From contig CAJCHZ010000101.1 of assembly GCA_903970165.1 (NCBI GenBank), positions 1 to 64,000 on the forward strand: 64,000 nucleotides of DNA, written 5' to 3'. Below, one piece after another: positions 1 through 8,365 of this stretch. This DNA is from Betaproteobacteria bacterium (GTDB lineage: Bacteria; Acidobacteriota; Terriglobia; Acidiferrales; UBA7541). The notes below the pieces were generated by a model. It was not told where the DNA came from. It worked only from the letters and a program-made list of their open reading frames with translations, and did no database searches. Position 1 is the stretch's first letter; each line of letters opens with the position of its first letter. Position numbers and translations under genes: made by a program.

Positions 1-213
1 CTACCAGCGGCGGATCTTCAAGAGGAACTGTGACTCCCATGAGCGCCACGGACAGAGACTCAATCGCGCTAAGCCGACAGGGAGGACTCCGTGGTCGCCC
101 TGAAACCACAATTCCTTGCTCGAAAGCAGAGTCTTTCGTAAGACCCTGTGAAACGTACTCGCTGACCGTTTCACTACTTCCGCAGACGCACAATGTCATT
201 TCAGTTTGAAACT

Positions 214-235
214 GTCTGTGCGACATCGCACAGAC
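214..235. promoter_or_regulatory. 22-bp perfect palindrome upstream of the Crp/Fnr gene
   Basis: Two 10-bp arms, GTCTGTGCGA and TCGCACAGAC, are exact reverse complements separated by CA. The centre lies about 66 bp before the ATG of the Crp/Fnr-type regulator. Size and symmetry fit an operator for a dimeric helix-turn-helix protein, so autoregulation is the simplest inference. Binding is not shown by the sequence. Bases 1-213 hold no gene I can support. Confidence 0.6.
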
Positions 236-290
236 GTGCACTAAAAACTGGAGCAAAAGAGACCGTGACAAATTGTGAGAGCGGTGCCGT

Positions 291-1058
291 ATGTCCCACA
301 TTTTTCAGCACGAGGATAATTCCTCAAATCACCTCTTATCGAATCTTCCCGTTGAGGACTATGCTCGTCTTGTTCCCCATCTTCGCACCGTCAAATTCTC
401 CTTGGGTGAGGTAGTCGGCCAAGGAGCGCGGGACTTTGGCTTTGCTTACTTTCCGACGACCTGTGTCGTTTCCTTGGTTTGCGACATGGAAGACGGCGCC
501 ACTGCTGAAGTGGCATTGGCCGGAAACGATGGCGTACTGGGCACCTCGCTTTTCCTCGAAGGGCACGCCACCACCAATCGAGCCATTGTTGGCATCGCCG
601 GAGAAGCATTGCGTATGGAGGCGCGGGTTCTCCGAGATCATTTCACGCGCGGCGGTCCTTTTCAGCGCGTCCTTTTGCGATACACCGGCACGCTCATCAA
701 TCAGATCTCTCTAACCGCTGCTTGCAATCGCAAACACACGCTTGAAAAACGCCTGTGTCGCTGGTTGCTTTTGATCCGGGACCGCGTTTCTTCTGACGAA
801 CTAATAATGACGCAAGAGTTTATCGCTAACATGTTGGGTGGCCGCCGGGAAACCGTAACCGTCGCCGCGGGACGTCTTCAAGATGCGGGTCTCATCCATT
901 ACACTCGCGGCCATCTCCGCATCGTGGACAGAAAACGGCTCGAAGAGACTGTCTGCGAGTGCTACAAGGCCGTCAGCAGCGAGTGCAATTGCTTGCTTAC
1001 TGCGAACACGGAGAAATACGTCAGTGTGTGCGCGAAGCCACGCGCAGAACTCGCATAA
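291..1058 (+). CDS. Crp/Fnr-family transcriptional regulator
   Basis: A 255-residue cytoplasmic DNA-binding regulator. Residues ~15-130 look like the cyclic-nucleotide-binding beta-roll (VVGQGARDFGFAYFP, then VALAGNDGVLGTSLFL). Residues ~145-225 form the Crp-type winged helix, with MTQEFIANMLGGRRETVTVA as the recognition region and GLIHYTRGHLRIVDR as the wing. There is no N-terminal Fnr cysteine cluster, so oxygen sensing through Fe-S is unlikely; the ligand is unknown. The ATG at 291 is the natural start. The gene sits alone behind a perfect palindrome (214-235) that may be its own operator. Its last 38 bases overlap the convergent receiver-like gene. Confidence 0.88.
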   Translation: MSHIFQHEDNSSNHLLSNLPVEDYARLVPHLRTVKFSLGEVVGQGARDFGFAYFPTTCVVSLVCDMEDGATAEVALAGNDGVLGTSLFLEGHATTNRAIVGIAGEALRMEARVLRDHFTRGGPFQRVLLRYTGTLINQISLTAACNRKHTLEKRLCRWLLLIRDRVSSDELIMTQEFIANMLGGRRETVTVAAGRLQDAGLIHYTRGHLRIVDRKRLEETVCECYKAVSSECNCLLTANTEKYVSVCAKPRAELA

Positions 1059-1419
1059 GTAAGGCCCTGAGTTGGTTGAAGTTATCTGGCGCCGTAACGC
1101 GAATATTTTCACCAAGCTCTTCTTCTGCACCTTCGGGAACAGCTTCCAGGGAGAAGATAACGATTGGAGTTTGCTGGGTCAGGACGCTTCTTCCGCGTAT
1201 TCTCTGCGCTGTTGCTATCAGCTGCTTCAGTGTCCCCTCCAGAGATATGAGTATCAAGTCGGGGTGGTTTCGCTGAATCCGGTCGACAGCTTCATCTTCA
1301 TCTCTCACTGCGTCAACCCAATAGCCATCGCGCTTCAGCAGCTCTTTGATCGCGTCGCGAGTCTCTTGGACCTCCTCAATAATCACAATTCTCGACCTGG
1401 GCGCGGTCCTTGCAATCAT
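1021..1419 (-). CDS. Receiver-like (pseudo-response-regulator) protein
   Basis: A stand-alone CheY-like fold: SRIVIIEEVQETRDAIKELL supplies the first strand with the acidic pair, and PDLILISLEG is the third strand. There the phospho-accepting aspartate of ordinary receivers is serine, so phosphorylation is unlikely and the protein may act by binding. No output domain follows. The start is uncertain: the ATG at 1419 puts the domain close to the N terminus, but another in-frame ATG at 1494 adds 25 non-conserved residues. The 3' end overlaps the Crp/Fnr gene by 38 bp tail to tail, so the two transcripts would be complementary there. Confidence 0.65.
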   Translation of the reverse strand: MIARTAPRSRIVIIEEVQETRDAIKELLKRDGYWVDAVRDEDEAVDRIQRNHPDLILISLEGTLKQLIATAQRIRGRSVLTQQTPIVIFSLEAVPEGAEEELGENIRVTAPDNFNQLRALLMRVLRVASRTH

Positions 1420-1547
1420 AAACTTTTGTGTATTTCCTTCCCCTTGTACGGGACTACACGATTCGAAAACAGATTTCAGTGCGGCAGACCACATTTCTCT
1501 ACATTGTTTTGCTCTTTAGACACGCGCGAAGATGGATAGTGGTGGGC

Positions 1548-1696
1548 GCTGCCCTGAGTGCCATTCACGACAGTGTGAATACACCCTGGACGGTCGAATC
1601 CCGGGCCGAGAAGCGGCGGGCATGTCTCGCTCCGCATTCGCAGCCCGTTTTAAGGAGCTGCTCGGACAAACGCCACTGGAATACGTAACCGAATAG
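1548..1696 (+). pseudogene. Remnant of an AraC-family regulator (C-terminal HTH)
   Basis: The frame ending at TAG 1694-1696 encodes GMSRSAFAARFKELLGQTP followed by LEYVTE, closely resembling the second helix-turn-helix of AraC-family activators (typically GMSRSAFARRF...G..P..YL..WR). It stops exactly where the conserved WRM tail should continue, and no upstream ligand domain or credible start exists. I read it as a decayed fragment; function is unlikely. The remainder of 1495-1770 holds nothing else I can support. Confidence 0.45.
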
Positions 1697-1771
1697 TGAG
1701 GGTATTGAACCAAAATCCACTGCAGTCTCGAATTTGAGGGACTTGGACGATCAACGCCCGTAACCGGACAA

Positions 1772-1784
1772 CTGAAATCGGTCC
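1772..1784 (+). repeat. Left copy of a 13-bp inverted repeat
   Basis: CTGAAATCGGTCC here is the exact reverse complement of GGACCGATTTCAG at 2677-2689. The pair brackets the orphan TPR fragment. A second, shorter inverted repeat (CGGACAA at 1765-1771, TTGTCCG at 1793-1799) overlaps it and could form a hairpin. Confidence 0.4.
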
Positions 1785-1840
1785 AAAACCAATTGTCCGA
1801 TTAAGCGCTGATAAGGTTTGAACGCACAACCCTCCAAGAA

Positions 1841-2590
1841 TTACTGCAGCTTTGCGTACTCAGCCTTGGCAGCGATAAGGATCGGAATGTCGGGGTCAGC
1901 GTCCTTCCAAGTGACGAAAAAATTATCGTACGCTTTGCGGCTTTTCTCGCGGTCCCCTTCCATGGCATAGGCCTGCGCGAGGCCGAGTTGCGAAAGCGGC
2001 TTAAAGGGTTCCCAATCCGGCCAACCCGGGTTGTCAATCACGGTCTGGAAGTCGGCGATAGACTTGGCCTGATCTCCAGCGGCCATATAGGCGCGAGCTC
2101 GAGTGTAGAAGACCACGACATTGTAACCCGGCGTGACGGGCGCAAGTAAGTCCACTGCGGCCCTCGGATTTCCCCGCGTTCGCTGGATGACGGAGTGAGT
2201 GACGGGACGGAGGACCTTCTGCTCGAAAGTGTTCTCGGGGAACAGTTCATTCAGTTTCGCGGCGAGTGCTTCTGCGGCGGATGTGTCCGCGGCCTGCCCG
2301 AGAGCGTGCGAGCAGTGAAAGAGTCCGGAAGCGCTATGATTCCCGGCTTCGTCGGCCTGGGCGCACAGTTTGCGGGCTAAGTGATAGTTCCCAAGGTAGG
2401 CCTCCTCGTCGGCATGGTAGGCGAGCGCCTCGGCAACGTCTTCCATTTTGTTGGCCTTCCTCTGACGACTAATCAGAGCGTCACTGAGGGAACGAAGTGT
2501 CGCGACGTCGCCGCGAAGGAATGCCATGCGCATCTGGAGATGGACCCACGGCCCATCCTCGCCGGAAGTTTCGCGAGCAAGCCGGTCCAT
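1841..2590 (-). pseudogene. Orphan C-terminal TPR region of a Ser/Thr-kinase-type protein
   Basis: 249 residues of TPR-like helical repeats (for example VVFYTRARAYMAAGDQAKSI and LSQLGLAQAYAMEGDREKSR). The ending WKDADPDIPIL...AKAEYAKLQ is typical of the long C-terminal TPR tails of acidobacterial PknB-like kinases and TPR regulators. No kinase domain, DNA-binding domain or membrane segment lies upstream, and sequence before 2590 has no continuing frame, so this is most likely a truncated remnant. It could still be expressed from the ATG at 2590 as a small TPR protein. A 13-bp inverted repeat flanks it on both sides. Confidence 0.55.
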
Positions 2591-2676
2591 GGTAGCGGTA
2601 TCGTGCTCGAGCTATATACGCTTAAATGAAATCACTTTTCAAAAGGCAACAAGCACCGATCTGAGCGATTCAATTC

Positions 2677-2689
2677 GGACCGATTTCAG
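2677..2689 (+). repeat. Right copy of a 13-bp inverted repeat
   Basis: GGACCGATTTCAG is the exact reverse complement of 1772-1784. The two copies enclose about 0.9 kb containing the TPR fragment; outside the 13 bp the flanks do not match. Confidence 0.4.
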
Positions 2690-2719
2690 ACCGGGGGGCG
2701 CTTGTGGACAGCCAATTGC

Positions 2720-5700
2720 TTACTCGGTTTCCGCCACGAAGACTGCAGTAGTGAGCGCGGGAACTGTAGCCGTTCCAGCTTTGGAGTTAAACGTCGACTG
2801 TCTTGTTGTTGGATCGATCGAGTTTCGTTGCACCGGGTGCAGATGCAAAGCCAAGCCCTGCAGCCGGCTGTCGGTGAAGGTCACCGCCGCATTAGTTGCG
2901 TTGAAAATCACCACGATGTGTTTGTACATTCCGTAGTTCCCGCCATTGGCGTCCAACTTCATCACGATCAGCCCCGGCGTCTGGTTTTGCCCGGTGTTGA
3001 GGAAGGTGAGATTCCGCTGCACTTCCTCAAACGTCGCCATGCGGAATAATTCCGAGCTGTAGCGAATCTTCAACAGTTCGCCGAACGCCGCTTCACTGTA
3101 GGCAATATTTGCCGGAAGTGGCGTATAAACCGGGTTACTGAGTAGCGGCGTCATGATCGGCCACTGTCCCTGGTTCTGGCTCGCAATGGGCAGGCCGATC
3201 CCCCAGTTTGCTGTCTGGCCGCTCCAGTCGATCTTGTTAAACCAATCGCCGGAGTCATAGCTGTTCTGGTCCATGTCCTTCGAGCGCAGCAGATCATCGC
3301 CCGCCTGGAAGAAGGGAACTCCCTGCCCCAGAGTGACTAAACTCATGCCCATGACCTGCCTCCGAGAACGCGTGGCGATGCTGTCGCTAAAGCTCGACTT
3401 CAGCTGCACCGCGTCGAAGAGATCCTGATTGTCATGGACGGAGGCGTAGTTCACCGCTTCGAGCGGACTCTTCGTATATCCGGTCGGTTGCCCGTTGTAG
3501 CTCACCTGGGCTCCCGTTACGGTCGCCCCGGCGCTGTCCGTGAACGAGTAGTCGCGCAGATTTCCCGTCAGCCCTATATCGATCCAGTCGGAGTATTGCA
3601 GCAATTGAGCTTGCTGCTGGGTCGGCGCAAGACTGCCATTGGTAAAGTCGCTGGAGTCGGTGAAAAGTCCGGTGGCAAAGCCCTGCACCCGCTCATCAGT
3701 AAAAGGGCTGCCGCCGCGAACGCCATCTCGGATGCGGTCGTTGAAGGTCCCGATACCAAATCCATAGAGATTGATCTGCGAAGCATTGGGCCCTATCTGA
3801 TTGTCGGCGGTGTCGCCAAAATTGAAGCCTTCTCCATACAGATAGATCTTGGCTCCGTCCACGCCGTCTTTCTCCAGAGTAAGCGCCTGCAGCGCCTGCT
3901 GAATGTCCAGCATGTTGTACGTGAACATGAAGCTCATGATGTCGAAGCGGAAGCCATCGATCTTATATTCCCGCGCGTTCAGCAAGAGCGTGTCAATGAT
4001 CAGCTTTTCCATCATCTTGTGTTCGCTTGCCGTATCCGGGCAACACGAGGCAGTCTCGAGTGCTCCATTCGCATCCAAGCGGTGATAGTAATTGGGCACC
4101 ACTTCGTCGAGATTGGAGTTGGGACCTTCCCCGCTGGCATTCGTGTGGTTGAAGACCACATCCTGTACGACGCGCAGCCCAGCTTTGTGCAGTCCATCCA
4201 CCATCACCCGGTATTCCCGCACGCGGTTATCCGGATTGATCGCGTAGCTGCCTTCCGGCGTCATGTAGTGCACCGGATCATAGCCCCAGTTGTACGCAGG
4301 ACTTGTCTGGCTGGCGGTAACAGCTGCCTGCTGCTGCTGGCCGTCCGGCGGATATTGCACCAGACCGGTGGGAATGATCCATGTGGATTTGTCTTCATTG
4401 ACGCTGGCGAAGTGGAAGGACGGCAGGATATGCACGGCCTTGAGCCCGCTTGCGGCCAGAGACCGAAGATGTGTCATTCCGTTGGAGTTCTGGTCATCAA
4501 AAGCCTCATACAGTCCGCGATGAGCCGGTGGTACCGTGAGGTCGTTCACGCTGAAATCGCGAATATGCAGCTCGTACAAACTCATGTCCCTTAGGCTTCT
4601 TAGCGCAGGTGAACTATCCTCGTCCCAGCCTGCAGGCTTCGTCTCGTCGGAGTCGAGGTCGGTGATTCTGCTCTTGGCTCCGTTCAACGCGATGTCGACG
4701 GAATACGGATCGCTGGTTACATTGGTGTCCACGGCTGAGTCCGATGGGACCCAGACGTTTACGCTGTAAAGGTAGTATTTATTTTTCCAACTGTCCGGTC
4801 CGCCTGCTACCCACACGCCACTGTGTTCGTGCATCGGTATCACGGCGGAAGGCGTCGTATCCAATTCGTGATCGAAAACTTGCAACGAGACGCTCTGCGC
4901 GGTTGGCGCCCATAGCTTCAGCTTCACTCCCCAGTTTTCGTCGTCCTGCCAGTCGCTCCAACCATTCTCTCCATGATGAAACACAACGCCGAGCTTGCCT
5001 GGGTAGTAGTAAAGATCATCCAGCACGCCCGCGATCTGCATCCCCGTGGCGTACTGAAGCGTTCCATTCGAGCCGATCACGGAAAGCGCGAGCTGTCCCT
5101 CAAGAACCGTTTGCAAGCTTGAAGCCTGAGTATTTGCCGGTAGTTGAAGAACGGCGTACCCGCTCAATTGCGGATACCGCAGCAATTCCTCCGCAGTCAG
5201 GCTTCCGCCCGGAGTCAGAGGAATGTTTGTGCCTCCCGTGATCCCGGTTGTGGTCACAGACAGTCCGCCCGTCAGACTCCAGCTGATCGCGTAACTATCC
5301 CCACTCTGCGCAAATTGCGGCTGTATTGCCACCCGCTGGCGATCGAGCCAGTACGCTTGCTCCACGTTCAGCAGACTGTCCAGGATCTGGGTCGGAGTCG
5401 GCGTCGCAGTGAAGACCGTCGTGTTCCCGGAAATCGCCCAGGCCTGTGTGAACGTTCCCGCATTCAGATACATGTTCGGCCCCGGGTCTTTTACTCCGGT
5501 CGAGATGTTGTGGATGATGAATCCCAAGTTCTGGGCATTGGGAATCAGGCTGATGTCGAAGTACGCGCCGTAGGAGTCCGTGCTGGTCACTCCGGTCAGC
5601 CCGTCGTTGTAGTCGCCGGTGTATTCCGCCGTATCTTCAAACGCATAAACGGTCCAGTTCGCGTAGTCTCCGTCCGGCCGGTAGTAGTGAATGCGCGCAT

Positions 5701-6523
5701 ACCCGGGCAACAGCGCCGAGGGATTGCCTAAACTGGGCTGGCTCTTGTACAGCTTGCCGATTCCCGTGTAGCCCCAATACTCAAAGCCCTCCGTGGACGG
5801 ATCGACGAACTCGTTCGGCCCAGGGTCTTTCTGATCGCCGCCCGGCGCCGAGGGATTGTGAATAATCAACCCAAGATTCTGGGCATTGGGGATAACAGCC
5901 ACATCAAAATACACTCCATAGGCATCGGAATTCGTTGGAGGTACGAGCCCGCTGTTGTAGTCGCCCGTGTACTCCGTCGTGTCGTAGAAAGCATAGATCG
6001 TCCAGCCTCCATAATTGCCGTCCACACGGTGATAATGCACACGGACGTATCCCGGCAGCAGTGCAGTCGGATTCGTTAGGCTTGGCGCGGTGGTATACAG
6101 CTTGGCTATCCCGGAGTAAGCCCAAAATTCATTTCCCTGCGTCGCGGGATCGACGAACAAATTGTTGGGCGTGTCCTTCTGGTCCCCGCCCTGCGCCGTC
6201 GGGTTGTGAATAATGATCCCCACTTCTTGCGCTCCGGTGGTCACTCCCACGTCAAAATACACACCAAAGCTGTCCGTGCCCGTCACCTGCACGGGCCCGC
6301 CGCCGTAGTTGCCGGTGTTTTCTGTGGTGTTATCAAACGCGTAGATCGTCCAGCCGCTATATTTGCCGTCTGGCCTAAAGTAGTGGATGCGCATGTCCCC
6401 TGATGGAATGGCAGGATCGGCCGCCGCTAAGGTTTGGCCAGATGCGACTATGCTTAACAGAACTATGACGACGTAGAATCCAACCTTGCAAAGCCGGTGC
6501 TGCGTGCTAATCCAGAATTTCAT
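2720..6523 (-). CDS. Secreted pullulanase-type alpha-glucan debranching enzyme with three CBM41/PUD domains
   Basis: A 1267-residue GH13 enzyme expected to hydrolyse alpha-1,6 links of pullulan, starch or glycogen outside the cytoplasm. The ATG at 6523 starts a signal peptide (VGFYVVIVLLSIVASG, cleavage near LAA) and has GGGAG just upstream; an earlier in-frame start at 6649 would bury that signal. Residues ~41-355 are three tandem PUD/CBM41 modules (RIHYFRPDG, RVHYHRVDG, RIHYYRPDG). An N2/CBM48-like region follows, then the barrel: YNWGYDP (~745), region I DVVFNH (~788), nucleophile in GFRFDIM (~859), acid/base in YLYGEGF (~897) and SVHDNQD (~1029). YNWGYDP marks type I pullulanases. Three CBM41 copies is more than usual. 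It stands alone. Confidence 0.9.
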   Translation of the reverse strand: MKFWISTQHRLCKVGFYVVIVLLSIVASGQTLAAADPAIPSGDMRIHYFRPDGKYSGWTIYAFDNTTENTGNYGGGPVQVTGTDSFGVYFDVGVTTGAQEVGIIIHNPTAQGGDQKDTPNNLFVDPATQGNEFWAYSGIAKLYTTAPSLTNPTALLPGYVRVHYHRVDGNYGGWTIYAFYDTTEYTGDYNSGLVPPTNSDAYGVYFDVAVIPNAQNLGLIIHNPSAPGGDQKDPGPNEFVDPSTEGFEYWGYTGIGKLYKSQPSLGNPSALLPGYARIHYYRPDGDYANWTVYAFEDTAEYTGDYNDGLTGVTSTDSYGAYFDISLIPNAQNLGFIIHNISTGVKDPGPNMYLNAGTFTQAWAISGNTTVFTATPTPTQILDSLLNVEQAYWLDRQRVAIQPQFAQSGDSYAISWSLTGGLSVTTTGITGGTNIPLTPGGSLTAEELLRYPQLSGYAVLQLPANTQASSLQTVLEGQLALSVIGSNGTLQYATGMQIAGVLDDLYYYPGKLGVVFHHGENGWSDWQDDENWGVKLKLWAPTAQSVSLQVFDHELDTTPSAVIPMHEHSGVWVAGGPDSWKNKYYLYSVNVWVPSDSAVDTNVTSDPYSVDIALNGAKSRITDLDSDETKPAGWDEDSSPALRSLRDMSLYELHIRDFSVNDLTVPPAHRGLYEAFDDQNSNGMTHLRSLAASGLKAVHILPSFHFASVNEDKSTWIIPTGLVQYPPDGQQQQAAVTASQTSPAYNWGYDPVHYMTPEGSYAINPDNRVREYRVMVDGLHKAGLRVVQDVVFNHTNASGEGPNSNLDEVVPNYYHRLDANGALETASCCPDTASEHKMMEKLIIDTLLLNAREYKIDGFRFDIMSFMFTYNMLDIQQALQALTLEKDGVDGAKIYLYGEGFNFGDTADNQIGPNASQINLYGFGIGTFNDRIRDGVRGGSPFTDERVQGFATGLFTDSSDFTNGSLAPTQQQAQLLQYSDWIDIGLTGNLRDYSFTDSAGATVTGAQVSYNGQPTGYTKSPLEAVNYASVHDNQDLFDAVQLKSSFSDSIATRSRRQVMGMSLVTLGQGVPFFQAGDDLLRSKDMDQNSYDSGDWFNKIDWSGQTANWGIGLPIASQNQGQWPIMTPLLSNPVYTPLPANIAYSEAAFGELLKIRYSSELFRMATFEEVQRNLTFLNTGQNQTPGLIVMKLDANGGNYGMYKHIVVIFNATNAAVTFTDSRLQGLALHLHPVQRNSIDPTTRQSTFNSKAGTATVPALTTAVFVAETE

Positions 6524-6874
6524 GGGTGGTTCTCCCGAAGGCGTCGGCTGGTTTCGTCTTGCGTTTGCGTTAAGGACGCCTTCGTTCGCGCTCGCCTGGG
6601 GTTCCCGAGGACAGGCCGCGACATTATGAAAATAGCCGTTTAATGTCAAGGAAATTGGCCGTCGTTCTCTTTAATCCCTGGAAAGAGAAGGCCGGCGCCG
6701 CGTCGTCGAACCTGCGTTATCTATCCTCAAAGCAAATTCTGAATATCGATACGGAAGGCTGCCGATAGATAGATCGCTGCGGATAGCTATCTCTTGAGAC
6801 GGCTTTGAGGAGGCGCGTGGCAGGCAGTTCTTGAATTCTTGTGTGGTAGCATCGCTTTTATTTGCGGGAGTGTC
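6524..6874. other. Divergent intergenic region
   Basis: About 350 bp between the divergent pullulanase and alpha/beta-hydrolase starts. It holds both ribosome-binding sites (GGGAG on each side). GATAGCTATC at 6782-6791 is a perfect 10-bp palindrome and a possible operator. No gene or clear promoter boxes were recognised. Confidence 0.3.
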
Positions 6875-7852
6875 ATGCGGCTTTGTTGCGTGGAATGGGC
6901 GATTCCCCTTCTGATGTTTGCGTTGGCGTGGAACGCTGAACTTGCTTCGGCTCAAGATGCGCTGGCCCAAGACGCGCCGGGCAAAGATGCGCTGGCCCAG
7001 TCTGCTGTGGCCAGTGATTTTGCCGGGAGCGTGGACATTGGGAATGGGCGGAAACTTTATTTGGAGTGCCGCGGGGCAGGGGCGACGACGGTTGTGCTGG
7101 AATCTGGATTGAGGACGCGCGGGGATAATTGGAGCCGGGCGGATTTGTTGCCACACGGCGGAGAACCGGTGATGCAGCAGGTTGCCAAGTTTGCGCGGGT
7201 GTGCACGTATGACCGGCCGGGGACGACACTGAATGCCGGAGAGCTCAGCCGCAGCGAGGCTGCACCGATGCCGCGGACGGCGGTAAACGTGACGCGGGAT
7301 TTGCATATGCTGCTGCGGGCGGCGAACGTGCCGGGGCCATTTGTGCTGGTGGGACACTCGTTCGGTGGATTGTTTGTGCGGCTTTATGCGCTGATGTATC
7401 CGGAAGAAGTGAACGGGCTGGTGCTGGTGGATGCGCTTGCGGAACAGATTAAGCCCCTGTTTAGCGCTGGCGATTGGGCGACTTTTCTGGCCTTGAATTC
7501 AGGGCCACTGCCTGGATTTGAAGATTACACGGCTTTGGAAAATATTGATTTTGATATGAGTTTTCAACAGATCGAACGGGAACTGACGAATCCGAACAAT
7601 CCGCCACCGAAAAAGATTCCTGTAGCGATTCTAGTGCGAGGCTTGCCGGTGAAATTGCCGTCGAGCGCGCCTGCAAGATTTGGCGGCGTACTGGAAACCG
7701 CGTGGCGGAAGTCGGAAGATCAAATGGCGGTTGTGGTGCCGCATGTCGAAATTGTGATCGCGAGGAAGAGCGGGCATTATATTCAACTCGATGAGCCGGG
7801 GCTGGTCGTTGACTCCATTCGTAAAGTCGTGCGTCTAACATCCTTTCGATGA
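6875..7852 (+). CDS. Secreted alpha/beta hydrolase
   Basis: 325 residues from the ATG at 6875, preceded by GGGAG; a TTG at 6839 is a weaker start. The first ~25 residues are a signal peptide ending AELASA. A short low-complexity stretch with two DALAQ units follows, encoded by a repeated GATGCGCTGGCCCA. The rest is a classical alpha/beta hydrolase: the nucleophile elbow GHSFGG, YDRPG for the preceding strand region and a C-terminal KSGHYIQLDEP carrying the catalytic histidine. The substrate cannot be read from sequence; esterase or lipase-like activity is the general expectation. It is followed 11 bp later by the VOC gene and probably co-transcribed. Confidence 0.82.
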   Translation: MRLCCVEWAIPLLMFALAWNAELASAQDALAQDAPGKDALAQSAVASDFAGSVDIGNGRKLYLECRGAGATTVVLESGLRTRGDNWSRADLLPHGGEPVMQQVAKFARVCTYDRPGTTLNAGELSRSEAAPMPRTAVNVTRDLHMLLRAANVPGPFVLVGHSFGGLFVRLYALMYPEEVNGLVLVDALAEQIKPLFSAGDWATFLALNSGPLPGFEDYTALENIDFDMSFQQIERELTNPNNPPPKKIPVAILVRGLPVKLPSSAPARFGGVLETAWRKSEDQMAVVVPHVEIVIARKSGHYIQLDEPGLVVDSIRKVVRLTSFR

Positions 7853-7863
7853 AGGAGCGACTT

Positions 7864-8277
7864 ATGAGTTTCGATCCATTGGCGGCAGGTCCGATTGCGA
7901 CGACGATTTCGCCATGGTTGTCGTTGCGTGGCGGGGCGATGGCCGTGGAGTTTTACAAGGCGGCTTTTGGGGCAGTAGAAGTTTATCGCGTGGAATCGCC
8001 GGACGGAGAAGTTGTGGCGCGAATGTCCGTGGATGGCGCGGAGTTTTGGCTCAGTGATGAGTCACCTCAGCTTGGAAACGTGAGCTCTGAAGCCGTAAAG
8101 GGAACGCCGGTACGAATGATTCTTATCGTGACGGACCCGGACGCATCATTTAAGCGGGCGCTGGCAGCCGGAGCGAAAGAAATCTGCGCCGTAAAAAACG
8201 ACCACGGCTGGCGGGTGGGCCGGCTGGTCGATCCCTTTGGCCATCATTGGGAAATGGCCCGCAAGATTCCAACTTAA
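7864..8277 (+). CDS. VOC-superfamily (PhnB/glyoxalase-like) protein
   Basis: 137 residues with the paired beta-alpha-beta-beta-beta fold of vicinal-oxygen-chelate proteins of the PhnB/YdcE type: WLSLRGGAMAVEFYKAAFGA at the N terminus, FWLSDESPQ in the middle and RLVDPFGHHWEMA at the C terminus. Such proteins bind small ligands or metals; the reaction is unknown. The ATG at 7864 is preferred because AAGGAG at 7851-7856 lies six bases upstream; an in-frame ATG at 7849 overlaps the previous stop and would sit on that Shine-Dalgarno. Likely one transcript with the hydrolase before it. Confidence 0.8.
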   Translation: MSFDPLAAGPIATTISPWLSLRGGAMAVEFYKAAFGAVEVYRVESPDGEVVARMSVDGAEFWLSDESPQLGNVSSEAVKGTPVRMILIVTDPDASFKRALAAGAKEICAVKNDHGWRVGRLVDPFGHHWEMARKIPT

Positions 8278-8365
8278 TCAGGGCTTCCTGCCTCAGATTC
8301 TCTGCAAGCGCAACTCTCCACCGTCTTCTTGTCTTACATCGTGCCATACGCCGACAAAAGCGACG

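Noticed and set aside
3434..4594. 386-residue plus-strand open frame
   Set aside because: It lies entirely antisense to the catalytic half of the pullulanase, whose motifs are unambiguous; the frame is a by-product of GC-rich codon use.
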